Positions 49,085-60,234 of a stretch of 64,000 bases of DNA are shown piece by piece. The DNA lies in assembly GCA_015501055.1 (NCBI GenBank), contig JADNYV010000079.1, positions 1-64,000 on the forward strand. The letters run 5' to 3'. How positions within the stretch are numbered: the first letter of the stretch is position 1; each line of letters opens with the position of its first letter. Position numbers and translations under genes: made by a program. The stretch comes from Mucidula mucida (lineage: Eukaryota; Basidiomycota; Agaricomycetes; Agaricales; Physalacriaceae). The notes beneath the pieces are model-generated. The model ran no database searches, was not told the origin of the DNA, and worked only from the letters and a program-made list of their open reading frames with translations.

Positions 49085-49720
49085 TTAGGCAGCAGTTGCC
49101 TGAACATCCACTCCATGCTTCAACATACGACTGTACGGGCACGCCTATGGTGCAGATTGGTTAGACAAGAAGCTTCCCAGGATATAACGACGTACCGCAT
49201 GTCCAGCTTGCAGGAGCTCGTCATCGATGCCTTCCACTTTCACGTCGACGCCGATTCCGAAGCCTGGCATACCTTTCGGCTCGCCAAGGTGGACACTAAC
49301 GTGTACTTTGGCGTGCTGTGCCATGTCGGACTTGTTCATTTGGCGTGCAGCCAGCTGGATCGCCCCAAGAAGACAAGCTGCGTACCGTGAGACGCGATAA
49401 AAAATATGGAATAAGACGCGTACCGGAATAACCCATAGCGAAGAGCTGCTCGGGATTTTCTCCATTTCCAGCGCCGCCCAGCTCTTTCGGGGTCGCGAGG
49501 TTCAAGGTGAGACCGTTGCAGCTCGTGCTGCCGTTGCGTCCGGCGCCTTGGGCGATAGCAGTGGCGGTGTACTGGCAAAGAAAGGATCGAATTCATATCG
49601 GACTCGACGAGTGAAATTTACCTTGGTAGTCTCAAGAGACATGAATGACCGAGCCGGAAGAAGGGCCAGCCCACGGCCAAGAGTACGGGTACTGAGGCGC
49701 GCAGTGTTGAGGAAAGACAT
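49085..49720 (-). CDS. Organic hydroperoxide resistance protein (Ohr/OsmC family), copy B
   Basis: Paralog of the gene at 36436-37091, in opposite orientation. ATG at 49718-49720 opens [20 protein letters not shown], the same putative mitochondrial leader, shortened by about seven residues before RSFMSL. Three introns lie at the same positions as in copy A, and their sequences are also clearly similar. The peroxidatic Cys (GYSACLLGAI) and resolving Cys ([10 protein letters not shown]) are present; stop TAA at 49085-49087. In the segment from ACLL to AGH about ten of some 61 residues differ from copy A, mostly conservative changes. Both copies look functional, so they may be specialised in expression or substrate. 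Confidence 0.88.
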
Positions 49721-50177
49721 GCTAGTGTTTACGTTGGGGAAACGCTTGGGAAACGCGGGGATCGTCGATGACGACAGTCCGGTGTTCAAAGAGATAACCA
49801 AGTTTTATTCTCGGTGGGGCATATCATTAATACCGCCTTCCATTCTATCATACTCTGCATCTACAACATGACCTTTAGCACGCTCAAGGACTTTGACAAG
49901 CAAGTTCAGTAACGACCTCTCATTGACTAGATTCAACGCGATCCAAGGATTTTAGCCTTCTTCAGATCCAAAATTCTGTCAGATACCAGTCTGCGTTCGA
50001 CAATTGGAGTTTTTCATGGGGACCAAGATCTCGCGACGCGTCGTATGGTATAATCGACAGGCATCGAAGAATCAAGATACGGAGCTGAGTCGAAATTGGG
50101 AGATTCTGCGTGTACAACCAGTTACAAGAAGACGGGGAGCAGTGATACATGATACATGTGAGAGAGCGATACACCTA
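49721..50177. other. Intergenic; promoter of Ohr copy B and 3' end of pICln
   Basis: The first 70 bp (49721-49790) resemble the upstream region of Ohr copy A in reverse. Nothing else recognised. Confidence 0.45.
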
Positions 50178-50928
50178 TTATTTGTCTTGTGCCTTCGCCG
50201 TTGCTTTGGCGTCGCCGTAATCAATGATGGACTCGAGATGATCGAGGGTAGCCTATGAAGGCGAACAGAAAGCAGTCAATATGGCTGGTATCGGTTGTCG
50301 TTAATAAAATCGCTGCGCACTTTACCGACTTCGCTCAGTTCCTCCCCTTCATCATCGTCGTACGCGTCAAAGTCGTCGGCATCGACAAAGGCATCGTCTT
50401 CATCGTCGGACGGAGATGGCTCGTCGGGATGTAGTGATGCGCAGAGCGATAGCGCCTCAAATATAGCGTCGACTACAATTGCGTATCAGTGGATTTTGCC
50501 TGAGTATTGCGCGACTACATACGTGAAGTGGGATCGCTTGGCGTGATTATGAGCTCTCTCATTTGCTCATCCTCACCATCCAGCACCTCCAGGTTCCCAA
50601 AAGCGTCATCCAACTGGCAGTAGATATTCGGCACCTCGCCTTCTGCCCGCGATATCGCGTGGAGCGTGATTGCAGGATACTCGATTTGGAATCCTTTCCC
50701 GCTCTCGGCCTGTATGAAGACCAAGAACGAGTCTATCACGTAGAGGGTGCCGGTGCCCCATTCGGGCTGACCGTCGATGGCGGGATCGAAAGAGACGCGA
50801 ACGTTGTCTTGTTTGTGCCGCAGGACGGCGGGAATGTCGGCTAGGTTTTCGGGTGTGGATGAGACGAGGGCGCGATGGTCGTCGGGAGTGTTGAAAGGCG
50901 GGATCGTGGATGTGAGAACGACAGCCAT
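50178..50928 (-). CDS. pICln (methylosome subunit, nucleotide-sensitive chloride conductance regulator family)
   Basis: Acidic PH-like-fold chaperone that delivers Sm proteins to the PRMT5 methylosome during spliceosomal snRNP assembly. ATG at 50926-50928 opens MAVVLTSTIPPFNTP. The PH-like part contains DNVRVSFDPAIDG, WGTGTLYVIDSFLVFI, YPAITLHAISRAEGEVPNIY and CQLDD, then MRELIITPSDPTS. After introns near 50520-50470 and 50330-50260 comes an acidic tail rich in Asp/Glu (DADDFDAYDDDEGEEL), then LDHLESIIDY, stop TAA 50178-50180. Domain order and length fit pICln well. Its usual partner PRMT5 is not in the window; the PRMT1-type gene at 22.7 kb is a different enzyme. Confidence 0.85.
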
Positions 50929-53563
50929 GATGGTCGCCAAATTAGAGGCTCAACTGAAAAGGGTCGAGAGGATCGGGATATCGGCCCGACAGCTTCTTCA
51001 CTGCCAGTCGTGCGACGATTCTCTTGTGATGGACGTAGTTGAAGGACTGCTATATATCAGCTTTTTGGTTGCTTCTGACAATGCATGTAGTGGCGGTCTC
51101 GATTCGTCCTTGCACAGATTTTTGATTTCGCTTCAAGGTATGTAATACCAGCGCAACCTCTTTACTGTTATGCGTTTCTTTGAACGCCTCTTAATGAGCA
51201 TCGAGCGGGCGGGCGGTTTAGCTTATCGTCAACTTGTCACATTATCAGGCATGAGAACGCGACGCGGAAATGGGATGTCAATTGAGGTACGCGTCCAGCT
51301 CCACGTATCCCGCTTCCCGCAGACGACAAGGATCAGCCGCTCAAGCGCTCAAGGTGCTCCGGGAGCGCCGTTATTTCAAGGAGCGGTCCACCAAATCAAT
51401 CTAAGTGGCGCCGAGTACAATCTCTTGTGTTTGGAAAGGCCTAAGGTGTCACTGAAATCTCTCTATTTTCTGTCACATGCTTGGAAAGCGCATAAATGTG
51501 AGTCCTACCTCAAGACGATCCGAGAGTATGCCGACAAACTTTGATGTTGAGACATGTCAATGTGATGGCATTGAAGGAAAAACAAAAAGAGCAGCAACAG
51601 AACAGGATAACGATAGAGCACGACAGAGCAGGGCAAAAACAAGATGCGGCAAAGTAAGTTTGGGTGCACGGTAGAGAGCTGACTTCGAAGGAGCTAGGAG
51701 CCGTTACGATACCACCTGAGTTCGGACGCTTGGTCGTCAGAAAGTCGGAGGACCTCAATCGCAGCTTGAATGATTGTTTGTTCCGATTGCTTGAACGTCT
51801 TCATATGCGGAGGGAAATTGATCGTGATCTGGTAGAGAGCATCTCCATTGCGCATGAAATGTAGCATTGGACGGTGGTAATGACTACAATAATAAATGAG
51901 TACCAGTCTACAGTAAGTATAATAGAGACGCACGGGAGCTCCTTGGCGTATGGCCTCCACCTCGGGTTGGCCCACGCCGTCTGCGAGTCGGACATGGGAC
52001 TCATCGTCTGGTCCCATTCACTCTGCGCATCGAAGTGACATTCAAGTTCGCGCTCGGAGAACCTCCAGCCCAATGCATAAAAGGGCGCGATATGATTCTC
52101 CACAATGGTGTTGTGAACTGGTGGCGTGGCGGATGCCGGAAGGGTGTCGGGGAATACTTCTTTGCTAAGGACTCGTTAAGTAGGATATCTTGCATACATG
52201 TGCGTGCCAGACGTACAAAGTCTTTCTGGGAGTTTGGGAGGCCATTGGCAACACAAGTAGTGGTGGTGGTGTGGTGAAGAGTGATCGGAATCGACCGATT
52301 TTCACACGGCGAACCTGTAATCAGTTGAAACGACGCTGTGCGCACGACTACGAAGGATGTTAACAAGAGTATTTGCGCCAATACGCTGTTGTGTGCTACA
52401 AACTTCGTCACACCCTCATCCTCCGCTGCGGAATGGTGCGCTTTCCTTTGCAAACGATTGACTGACAGCTTGTTGCTTTTTTCGTTCTTTTGTCACCGGC
52501 TTTCTCTGTAGCCATGAATTCTTGGTGACTCTCAATTCGAAGGTCTCTTCCTGGTTCTGGAGAGGATGAAATCGTCGCCTGCTTTCATTTTGTTAACGGC
52601 GTGATTGCTGTTGGGGCTTCCTTTTCACAGCTCCTGTGCATGTCAATGTCGAGCTCTTCTGTTCATTTGCTGCTTTTGTTTTCATGTTCGGACCAAAAAA
52701 GGCCTCAATGGTCTAGGACTAGCTGCGGACTTCGCTCGCTTTTGGTGTCCACAGCATTCATACGTGGATCCATGAGGTGTGTACTTCTCATATCAAGGTT
52801 CAGCTCAGCATCACAACAAGCTTTCTTTAGGCATCGCATGCGTTCGATGGCGCGAACGCTATAACGTCAGAGACGGGCGATGGAGTGTTTTCGGCGGCCG
52901 TCGACGCAGATACCGATTCCTACGCAGTCACAAGTTTAGGCTAGTTCGTCTTTAACGAGTTCCATTCAATACCTCAACTCTCCACTCGTAGGATTTTGCT
53001 CAGCTCAGCGTCATCATCATTTATGCACTCGCAAACAATTATACCCTTCCTCCCAGTTACGAAGTTGATTGCATGGCCCATCAGATATATCACATCCTTG
53101 GACTCTCCACATACTACCCGACAACTTTGTTCGGAAACGATTGAGGTCGGAACGATGACATTAGCATACACTAATGTGGCGATCTTTCATTGACAGATGC
53201 CATCCAGGCTCGTGATTCTCCATTTTCCCGGGCTCATTGACATTGACATTATGTGGAAATGCGCCGAATACATTTGAAGAAGAACAGGTATGAATACAAG
53301 TTCTGTCAACGAAACGTTGACGTGGGTAGTATTTGTAAGTTGACATTCAATGTCGCCTCTTCGTGAGAGACCTTTTACCCGAAGGATGACCCATCTTGCC
53401 CGAACTATTCGTGTCAGTCTATTCTTAGGTTCCGGATGGGAGTGTCCAATTGGAGCCTGTGTTCCAAACTCTTAAAGACGCTCTTGCTTCTAAGGATGTT
53501 CAACATTGACTCCTCAATTACTGATACGCTATTTGCTCGTCGACTTACTCTAGATACACCACA
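50929..53563. other. 2.6-kb stretch with only unrecognised short frames
   Basis: Frames of 100-150 codons occur at 51170-51544 (+), 51694-52103 (-) and 52001-52453 (-). A minus-strand piece (NHIAPFYALGWRFSERELEC near 52090) has protein-like composition but could not be joined to a sensible gene or assigned a family. No repeat, element end or RNA gene was found. A small orphan gene on the minus strand at about 51690-52300 is possible. Confidence 0.3.
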
Positions 53564-54601
53564 ATGCGTGTTCTCGTTCTTGGGTATGACTTAAACTTCT
53601 TTGCACTCAGTACATGACTGACTGGCTACTACAGAGCTACTGGTACGATCGGGTTTCCCGTTGCTCAAGCCTTGGTTCGTGCTGGCCATCAGGTCTATGG
53701 CATGACGCGGTCTGAACCAAAGGCCAAGAAACTCGCTGCTGAGGAAAGTAAGTGGCACTCATACTCAAGTCTCACAATCTCTCCTCAATGTTTCCCCCCC
53801 CAGTATCTCCCATTATCGGTGAAGTCGGTGTCCCGGATCCATGGATAAGCATCGTGAGAGACCTCGACTGTGTCGTTGACACAGTCGGGGGCGATGCTGG
53901 AGGCCTCATCATAGCTCTCGCTAACGCATGTACCAGCTTGAGGCCCCCCTCCCCAAAGCTGTCTTACATCTATACATCTGGAACCTGGGTACATGGCGAA
54001 AATCGTGAAAGCATCGTCACCGACACGACCCCCATCACTCGCCCCGCCGAGATCGTCTCCTGGCGTCCGGCGGTAGAGCAAGTCGCCGTGGCAAATCCGA
54101 CGTTGAATGGGATAGTCATTCGACCAGCGCTTCTATACGGGCGTGGCGCGTCGCTACTTGCCGCTCTCTTTGAGGCCGCGAGCAAGGGCGGCGAGATTGA
54201 ATGGCCCGGCACACCTGGCGTGCGATACGCGGTTATCCACATGGACGACCTTGCTGATCTTTACTTGCGAGTCGCTGAGTCGGCACCCATCTTGGGAGGA
54301 AGGATATTTGATGCTGCCAACGATACTACCGAGTCTGAAGAAGATGTCTTGGCAAAACTTGTAAAGATATCGGGTGCATCAGGGTACCGCTTAAAAGAAC
54401 CAGAGACTGGTGAGTGCTAGATATTTCTGTCTGACCTTTACATATTGACCTTCTTGACATTCAGTTTTTGAGCGCGCATTGTGCCAGACCTCTTTGGTGC
54501 GGCCATACTTGGGGAGGGCACTTTTGGGATGGCAGCCAAAGAAGATCGGTTTAGTTGATGGTTTAGCGACGTATTATGCTTCTTGGAAGGCTAGTTGTTG
54601 A
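53564..54601 (+). CDS. NAD(P)-binding Rossmann-fold epimerase/dehydratase-like protein
   Basis: ATG 53564 opens MRVLVLG and, across an intron (about 53583-53636), gives VLVLGATGTIGFPVAQALVR, the glycine-rich dinucleotide-binding motif of extended or atypical short-chain dehydrogenases. Further blocks: DLDCVVDTVGGDAGG, YIYTSGTWVHGENRE, IVIRPALLYGRGASL, then VRYAVIHMDDLADLYLRVAE. Introns near 53750-53804 and 54411-54465. The protein ends WKASC. The stop TGA (54599-54601) and the final Cys codon belong to an inserted LTR: the host bases on the far side of the element (56188-56196) would have given Ala-Ser-Leu and TAG. Apart from this one changed residue the protein is complete. The substrate is unknown. 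Confidence 0.85.
54591..54595. repeat. 5-bp target-site duplication of the LTR element, left
   Basis: CTAGT, identical to 56188-56192. Confidence 0.9.
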
Positions 54602-54737
54602 ACGGGGACACGACTCTGAGATGGTGATGGCGGGAAAATCCCCGTAACATTCCGCGACGATCGAGTCATAGCTACTGTATGTACATATTTACTAGCAGCT
54701 CTTGGAAGCCGAGCAGCCGAACATTCCAATGCCAACA
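54596..54737 (-). repeat. LTR (3' LTR of the minus-strand element)
   Basis: 142 bp, TG..CA ends; differs from the other copy at about two positions (AAAATCCCC against AAAAGCCCC, GATCGAG against GATCAAG). Confidence 0.93.
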
Positions 54738-54784
54738 CTCCCCCTCTGCGAGACTGAAAAGAGCTCCCCCTGTTGACAACTTCC

Positions 54785-55904
54785 TCATCCACTGAAGTCT
54801 GTCGCAAATCCATCATCGTCACTGTCGTAGGCGTCCATGGCGTCAGCTTGAAAGTAGACTTTGTCCTGAGCGAAATGTGTAGTGTCGTGAGCGATATGTG
54901 CCGTGTCATATGTCCGATTGAGACACCAGTCCTTGACTTCCTGCGGCATATCCTTCACACAGCAGGCAGCCTTGTGCGACATCCCTCCACAGTGATGACA
55001 CCCGTCCATGGACATATCACCCCACCGGTTCCCTCGGCTGTCCGTAAACCCTTGACCGTCACCATGACCTCCCCCTCTTCCCCAATCATCTCCCCCTCTT
55101 CCTCTATCATCTCCTCCATAACCTCCCCCTCTAGAGGCAGAACCGTATCCAGCCCCACCGCTGCCTCTAGCTCCTTCTCTACCCCTTCCCTTCCCTGCAT
55201 ACCCCGACCGACGTACACGAGCAGTCAGCGCAATAGATGCAGACTGACGCTCCTCCTGATTCTCCGCCTCCTCATCAGCATCAAAGTTATCAGGAATGGC
55301 CGCATTCAGAACCTCCTTGCAGGTTTTGAGATCGGGTTCCCCTCCGGGCTGAGCCAGCAGTGTGCTCCGAGTTGAACCAAATGACTTGTCCAAGTTCTGG
55401 AGGAGCACATCCTTGATGTAGCTCTCGGCGAGCACCTCCTTCTCCGGAAGCAATGACTGAAGACGCTTAGCTGCAGCAGTAATTGCCTGGACATAGATGG
55501 AGATTGGTTTCGATGTATCATGGACGACACGGTGGAATACAGCGCGGGCGGATGAACGTGTGCCGAAGGATGATTTTTTTGAAGTGGGCGACGAGGGCGG
55601 CAAAGACTGCACGACCACCGACTGCATTGGCGTGAAGATCGCGACAGTTGGGATGTGACATGTTGCGGAGAATGGACTCAGCTTGAGTATTGAGCTGGTC
55701 CCAGGTAGCAGCATCCTCCGCCTTGGTTGGGCGAGCAGTCGTGCCATCGACGATGTGAATGGAGACGCCGTCGGCAGCAAGAACAGTCTGGAGTGCCTCG
55801 CTTTTCCAAGTGCTCCATCCCTCTGGCTTATCGGCATCGAGTTTGTCCACATTTCTGGCAAGTGCAAGGAAAGTGCTCATGTTGTACATGTTGCTGGACA
55901 TCAT
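54785..55904 (-). CDS. Gag polyprotein of the LTR element, frameshift at an A7 run
   Basis: The first part opens at ATG 55904 (MSTFLALARNVDKLDADKPE, then a LNTQAESILRNM segment) as in copia-type gag (UBN2-like) proteins and reaches VAHFKK near 55570. Here a run of seven adenines on the coding strand occurs, and the continuation (SSARAVFHRVVHDTSKPISI, LLPEKEVLAESYIKDVLL) is in another phase down to TGA 54785-54787. The second part has an RGG-rich region and a CCHC zinc knuckle (CHHCGGMSHKAACC), then an acidic end. The frame change may be a disabling indel or a slippery site used for frameshifting. The protein should package element RNA. Confidence 0.8.
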
Positions 55905-56023
55905 GGTGAAGTGGAAGTGGAATGATGATGGTGTGAATGTGTGTGTGTTTTTGTGTTAATGGAACGAAAGTGGGAACTCCAAGATATGGCTCTAAGATGG
56001 TGTGTAGACTCTAAGATTGGTTA

Positions 56024-56045
56024 GGCGCAAGCGGGGCCCATAACC
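56024..56045 (-). promoter_or_regulatory. Primer-binding region of the LTR element
   Basis: Directly beside the 5' LTR, reading GGTTATGGGCCCCGCTTG on the minus strand. The position fits a tRNA primer site; the tRNA is not identified. The 14-base core recurs at 2829-2842. Confidence 0.6.
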
Positions 56046-56187
56046 TGTTGAACGGGGACACGACTCTGAGATGGTGATGGCGGGAAAAGCCCCGTAACAT
56101 TCCGCGACGATCAAGTCATAGCTACTGTATGTACATATTTACTAGCAGCTCTTGGAAGCCGAGCAGCCGAACATTCCAATGCCAACA
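56046..56187 (-). repeat. LTR (5' LTR of the minus-strand element)
   Basis: 142 bp, partner of 54596-54737; followed by the target duplication CTAGT at 56188-56192. Confidence 0.93.
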
Positions 56188-57467
56188 CTAGTCTGTAGAT
56201 ACAGAGAAAAGCTGGATTCTGTCGTGCTATTGCAACCTTGTCCCGACCGCATTGTCCGGCATGCCTTTTCGGTATCAATCGTAACATTCTCTTACTCTGG
56301 CTTCTTTTTGATATTGACTATCACTGCACCTATTGAGTGTCCCGATATCGCATCCAGATTCTCCCGCGAAGAGGAAGTGCACGTACTGCATTATGTATCC
56401 TACGTGGACACGCAAACATATTCGGACAAGGTCTCTTGCGTTTGAAGTATTTCTTACACTTGGAGAAGATGATGCAGGAGCGGAGGCTTGCCAAAAAGTT
56501 GTACCTTTGCCTTGTATCAGGTAGAAACAATGAAGGAGGATCTTACCATCTTGATGAATGACATTCTTAGTATGCTGAGAGATAAATTGGGTAAATGGGT
56601 TGAACATCCCTTGTATGAGATGCGCGCTTGAAGTGATTGATAGAAGTTTTCTCTCATTCAATGATTGATTTTCTCTGTATGCAGCATCTTCTGGCACACA
56701 AGTTCACACTTTATCCGCCTGGAAGGCTTGGAAACCTGAAGCGAACCCCCAAGTTTGACGTCTGACGCATTGCCTGCAAAAGTGCGGATTTCTTCGCTTT
56801 ACTTTCAGATAGGCTAGACTGGACCAGTACATGTTTGCTGTCTTTAACATAATACTGGTGATTGCGCCACATATAGAGACATTATCTGTATTCAGAGGCA
56901 GACACTGTCATCGTCTTTGAGAGACAAATACTGTTATGTCTTCTATTTCTCACGCTCACAAAGCGGTCAGTCTTGTCTACACTGATGAAAATTGCAATTC
57001 AAACACTTTGTACAACCACTCCGCTTGCCTACCTACCAGTAGATCTCTAAAGTACATATATCCAATTCATACGTAGTCAAGACTCCTCTAGCTCCATTTT
57101 TATCCTTTTGGCATTAGGCTCCGGCTTTGAATTGTCTTCTGCGGTTGCGAATTAAACAGATGCGCACCCATGCCCAACAAAACACGGCTCAAGTGGAATG
57201 AGCTGAGGCTTTGTATCTTCTTTGTGCCATCCTCCACCCTTGATGAACATATTATATTTTGGTAAAAGTCGTATATGGTGGCCGGAGAACTCTCTTTCCG
57301 TTTTATGTTATGACAAGAAGAAGACTTTGCACCTTCCGTCAATGAAGGAGAGGGTTGGGTAGGAAGCAGAATGAGGTTGGTGTGATGGTGCAAAGTCTTG
57401 TATAGCCATTTTGGATTGGCGAGGTGTTCCTGGTTAGATCTGTAAATTACCACAGAATTACACTTTC
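56188..57467. other. Former 3' flank of the epimerase; otherwise nothing recognised
   Basis: 56188-56196 holds the displaced original last codon and TAG stop of the epimerase. The remaining 1.2 kb contains only short frames. Confidence 0.5.
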
Positions 57468-59598
57468 ACTCTCCAAAATGTGCCACATGTTCTTCATACT
57501 TGGCAACTTCTTCCTTGTCAGGTGGGGTCCGGTAGCGAACATTCAAAACTTGAGCAAGCTTGGTCAGCAATGTGTTGAATTCTGGGACCTCAAATTTCGC
57601 TAGGCAACATGAGTGTTAGCGACTGACTATAGCCACAAGACTAAACCAGGTACCACAGAGAGACTTCAAGAGAAGAAAGTGTTTGCGTTCGTAGAACTAG
57701 GCTAGACCAGGTGTATAAACAAGATTGAAACTAAAGTACAATGATGCTACACTACTGTTTATATACTAGTAAGTCTGTGATTGGAACTCCTTGTCTATAC
57801 GTGTTTCCGCTAGGGTTAACTCCACGCCCTTGACCCAGTGTTGTATGCTACTAGTCCGTGAAACCATTAAATACGAGTGATAACTGCATGTAAGTAATAA
57901 TACTGAAACAACCATGTGTGCTACGAATGTTGGGGGTGTGTATCCAATAGGAAGTCCATGAGGTATCGGCATGTATAATGTCATCCATGTGTTGGGCGTG
58001 TGTCTGACATGAGTACGGCTTTGGTAATAAAAAGGAGTATAATCGGTGACAAAACAGATGATAAAACAGTCCGTTGGTTGATAAGACAAGGCCCCCGATA
58101 AGATATGATAAGATGTGAAAATGTGAAAATATGGTGATTCATAACAATGAGTTTATGGCGCAATGGAGCAACTCCAGGTTCTTCTGTTCTCCGCCTATTG
58201 GTTGGCCAAAGTCATTGTTGAGGTGGTCATTAAATAACGAGAGAAGCTTTTTATACAGCTTACTGGTTGATATGTCATGCTTCAGGTAGCGCAGTGCAAT
58301 ATAGACCAGAACCCAAAAGGCAGACTCCCTATCGTTGTTGAGAGTATAAACAACAGATTGTTTTTTCTTCCCATCCTGGAGGAGGTTGATGGACATGAAT
58401 TGTCAAGTGCCCTAGGACATATATTAGAGGCACAGCAGAAATAGACATATTCTGGACATACCGTACGTCCGACGTGATCAGTAGAAACTCCAGAGTCTAA
58501 AACTAGATAGAGGTCCCAATCAATAAGAATTCCCTTATGTGTAGGAGTAATCATGATATTTCCGCTGTTGATATCTTGATGCAGTATACAAGCGAGATTA
58601 AAAGCACATTGAGCAGCTGAGATGTATTATTAGCATCAAGAAAGTAAGAGGGTGATGACCAACATACCTTCCATGGCGTCGACAATACAATTGACCAAGA
58701 TTTTACCATTCCTAAAAACACTGAGATTGCGGGCTATGCTATTAAGAAAGAGACAATGGCATTAAAGAGGATTGTCAAGGCAGAAGTAGGTGCAACCGAC
58801 GCCAAGAGGATACACCAATTCCTTGAAACATGCTTCCTGCGTCTTTGTTCGCATGCCCTCAATATCACTACCAACTATTATTGTAGCAACATGCAGGACC
58901 TTTTTCTCAGCAAGAATATTCTAAATCTCCGCCTCAGGTTGCATGCGGGAAGACTCCTCTCGCCAATAATCCTTCATAAAAAGCAGACTGCCATGCTTGG
59001 CTTTCTTCAACTGCTTGTGTTCTTTGCCAGGGGTTGGGGTAAAAGAACAATCATACGCCAAAGAGCGCCGCGTCAAGCGCAAGAATGGGGAGATGCATGT
59101 ATCCTCAAAAATGGGTGCAGGAACAATAAAGAAACACTTGGCGCTATTGTCAAATTTGACAGTCATCCGCAAAACACACTCTTCTGGCACCTTTATGCCT
59201 ATAAAGGGCTCCATTTTGTTATTGTGTGGCTTCATCTGCGCGTTGCAGTGCCACATATCTCTGTCATACTTCCGGAACTGCACTAAGGCAGCTTTGGCAT
59301 CCAAAATGTTGTTGAGTACCACGGTCACTATGGGATTGTGGCCACACTGTTTAGCAGTGAGTTGCGAGAAGCAAAGGTAAAACTTGAACAGGGTTTTATC
59401 TTCATCGCCCTCCTGATAATTGAAGTGGCTAGAGACAACAGCACTACAACGGTCCCAGAAAATTAACTTTGCAGATTTGCTGAAGACCACCACACTCATA
59501 AAGTGCTTGCGGTAGGACAAGAACATGGTAATGCTGGCGTACATGGCAATCTGACCGTGGGTTTGCTTGCCAACGTCTGACTTGCGCTTACCACGCCA

Positions 59599-59606
59599 AT
59601 CTTTTG
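59599..59606. repeat. 8-bp target-site duplication of the hAT-like element, left
   Basis: ATCTTTTG, identical to 60235-60242. Confidence 0.85.
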
Positions 59607-60234
59607 TAGAGCCGAGTACTTGAGGCCGAAAGGGCATACTCGTAATCCGGAACTTACTCAATCCGCGCTGACTCGCAGGTCAAACGAGTCGAGTACTCGA
59701 AGACGATCCGGATCAGTAACAAGTCACAAATACTTGCGGATCAAGCTACATAATATTGTAATAAAACTGTACATAAACAACCACTTTGTAATAACTACTC
59801 ATCAGATTTACCTTTCTGTGCGGCTTTTTTGTTGAAAATCCGAATTACTTGCTCAATAGGCACAAGGCCTGACTTGAACCAATCCTTCCACATAGGTGAT
59901 GACAAGTGGCTACCGAGGGCGGCTTGTTTCTTGACTGTTGAGTAGGCGCGGGCTATGGGACATTTTGTATTGTATATCGTTAGGCCAGCAGACCTTATAT
60001 TCAAAAAAATTTATGTATCAGAATGTATTTTTTTTTGGTCACAGATACTACAATTAGGTGCGAGTAAGTGCGAGTACTTGTAACAAGTACTCACCGCTCA
60101 GATGCCCTACTCGCGATCTGTTTATGACCCAACTCGCTATTGATCTGCGGATCAAACGAGTTGAGTAGCTGAGATCCCCGGCCAGATCAAGTACTTGAGT
60201 TTCTGTGTGACCCGGAAACTCATTGAGGTCTCTA
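59607..60234. mobile_element. hAT-like non-autonomous element inside FunK1, 628 bp
   Basis: Flanked by the exact 8-bp duplication ATCTTTTG (59599-59606 and 60235-60242). Both tips begin TAGAG when read inward (TAGAGCC left, TAGAGAC right), and both subterminal zones are full of ACTCG/CGAGT and AGTACTTG motifs. Removing the element plus one duplication restores an uninterrupted kinase frame (MAKDWRGKRKSD). 8-bp duplications and short TAGAG tips fit the hAT superfamily. A 70-codon frame inside (59795-60004, -) is not recognised as a transposase. Confidence 0.8.

Larger units (their letters stand above)
54596..56187 (-). mobile_element. Gag-only LTR retrotransposon, 1,592 bp
   Basis: Two 142-bp direct LTRs (54596-54737 and 56046-56187) start TGTTGAACGGGG and end CCAACA, and the whole is flanked by the 5-bp duplication CTAGT. 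On the minus strand the order is 5' LTR, primer-binding region beginning GGTTATGGGCCCC at 56045, a gag gene, a polypurine tract (AGAGGGGGAG, 54747-54738) and the 3' LTR. There is no pol gene. The two LTRs differ at only about two positions, so insertion is recent. It must depend on enzymes of another element; Ty1/copia-type ancestry is likely from the gag protein. Confidence 0.93.

Noticed and set aside
50927..51145. Plus-strand frame starting inside the pICln start codon (MVAKLEAQLKRVERI...)
   Set aside because: Overlaps the pICln initiation codon in antisense and has no family match; more likely chance.
51694..52453. Minus-strand gene at 51.7-52.4 kb
   Set aside because: Pieces look protein-like but the phases cannot be joined with convincing introns and no motif is recognised; mentioned only as a possible orphan.
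43934..58405. Repeated Trp-to-TGA changes (KDZ 43934, FunK1 58405) as a sign of genome-wide repeat-induced mutation
   Set aside because: Only two clear cases, and the KDZ change is not in a CpG context; too little evidence for a directed process.
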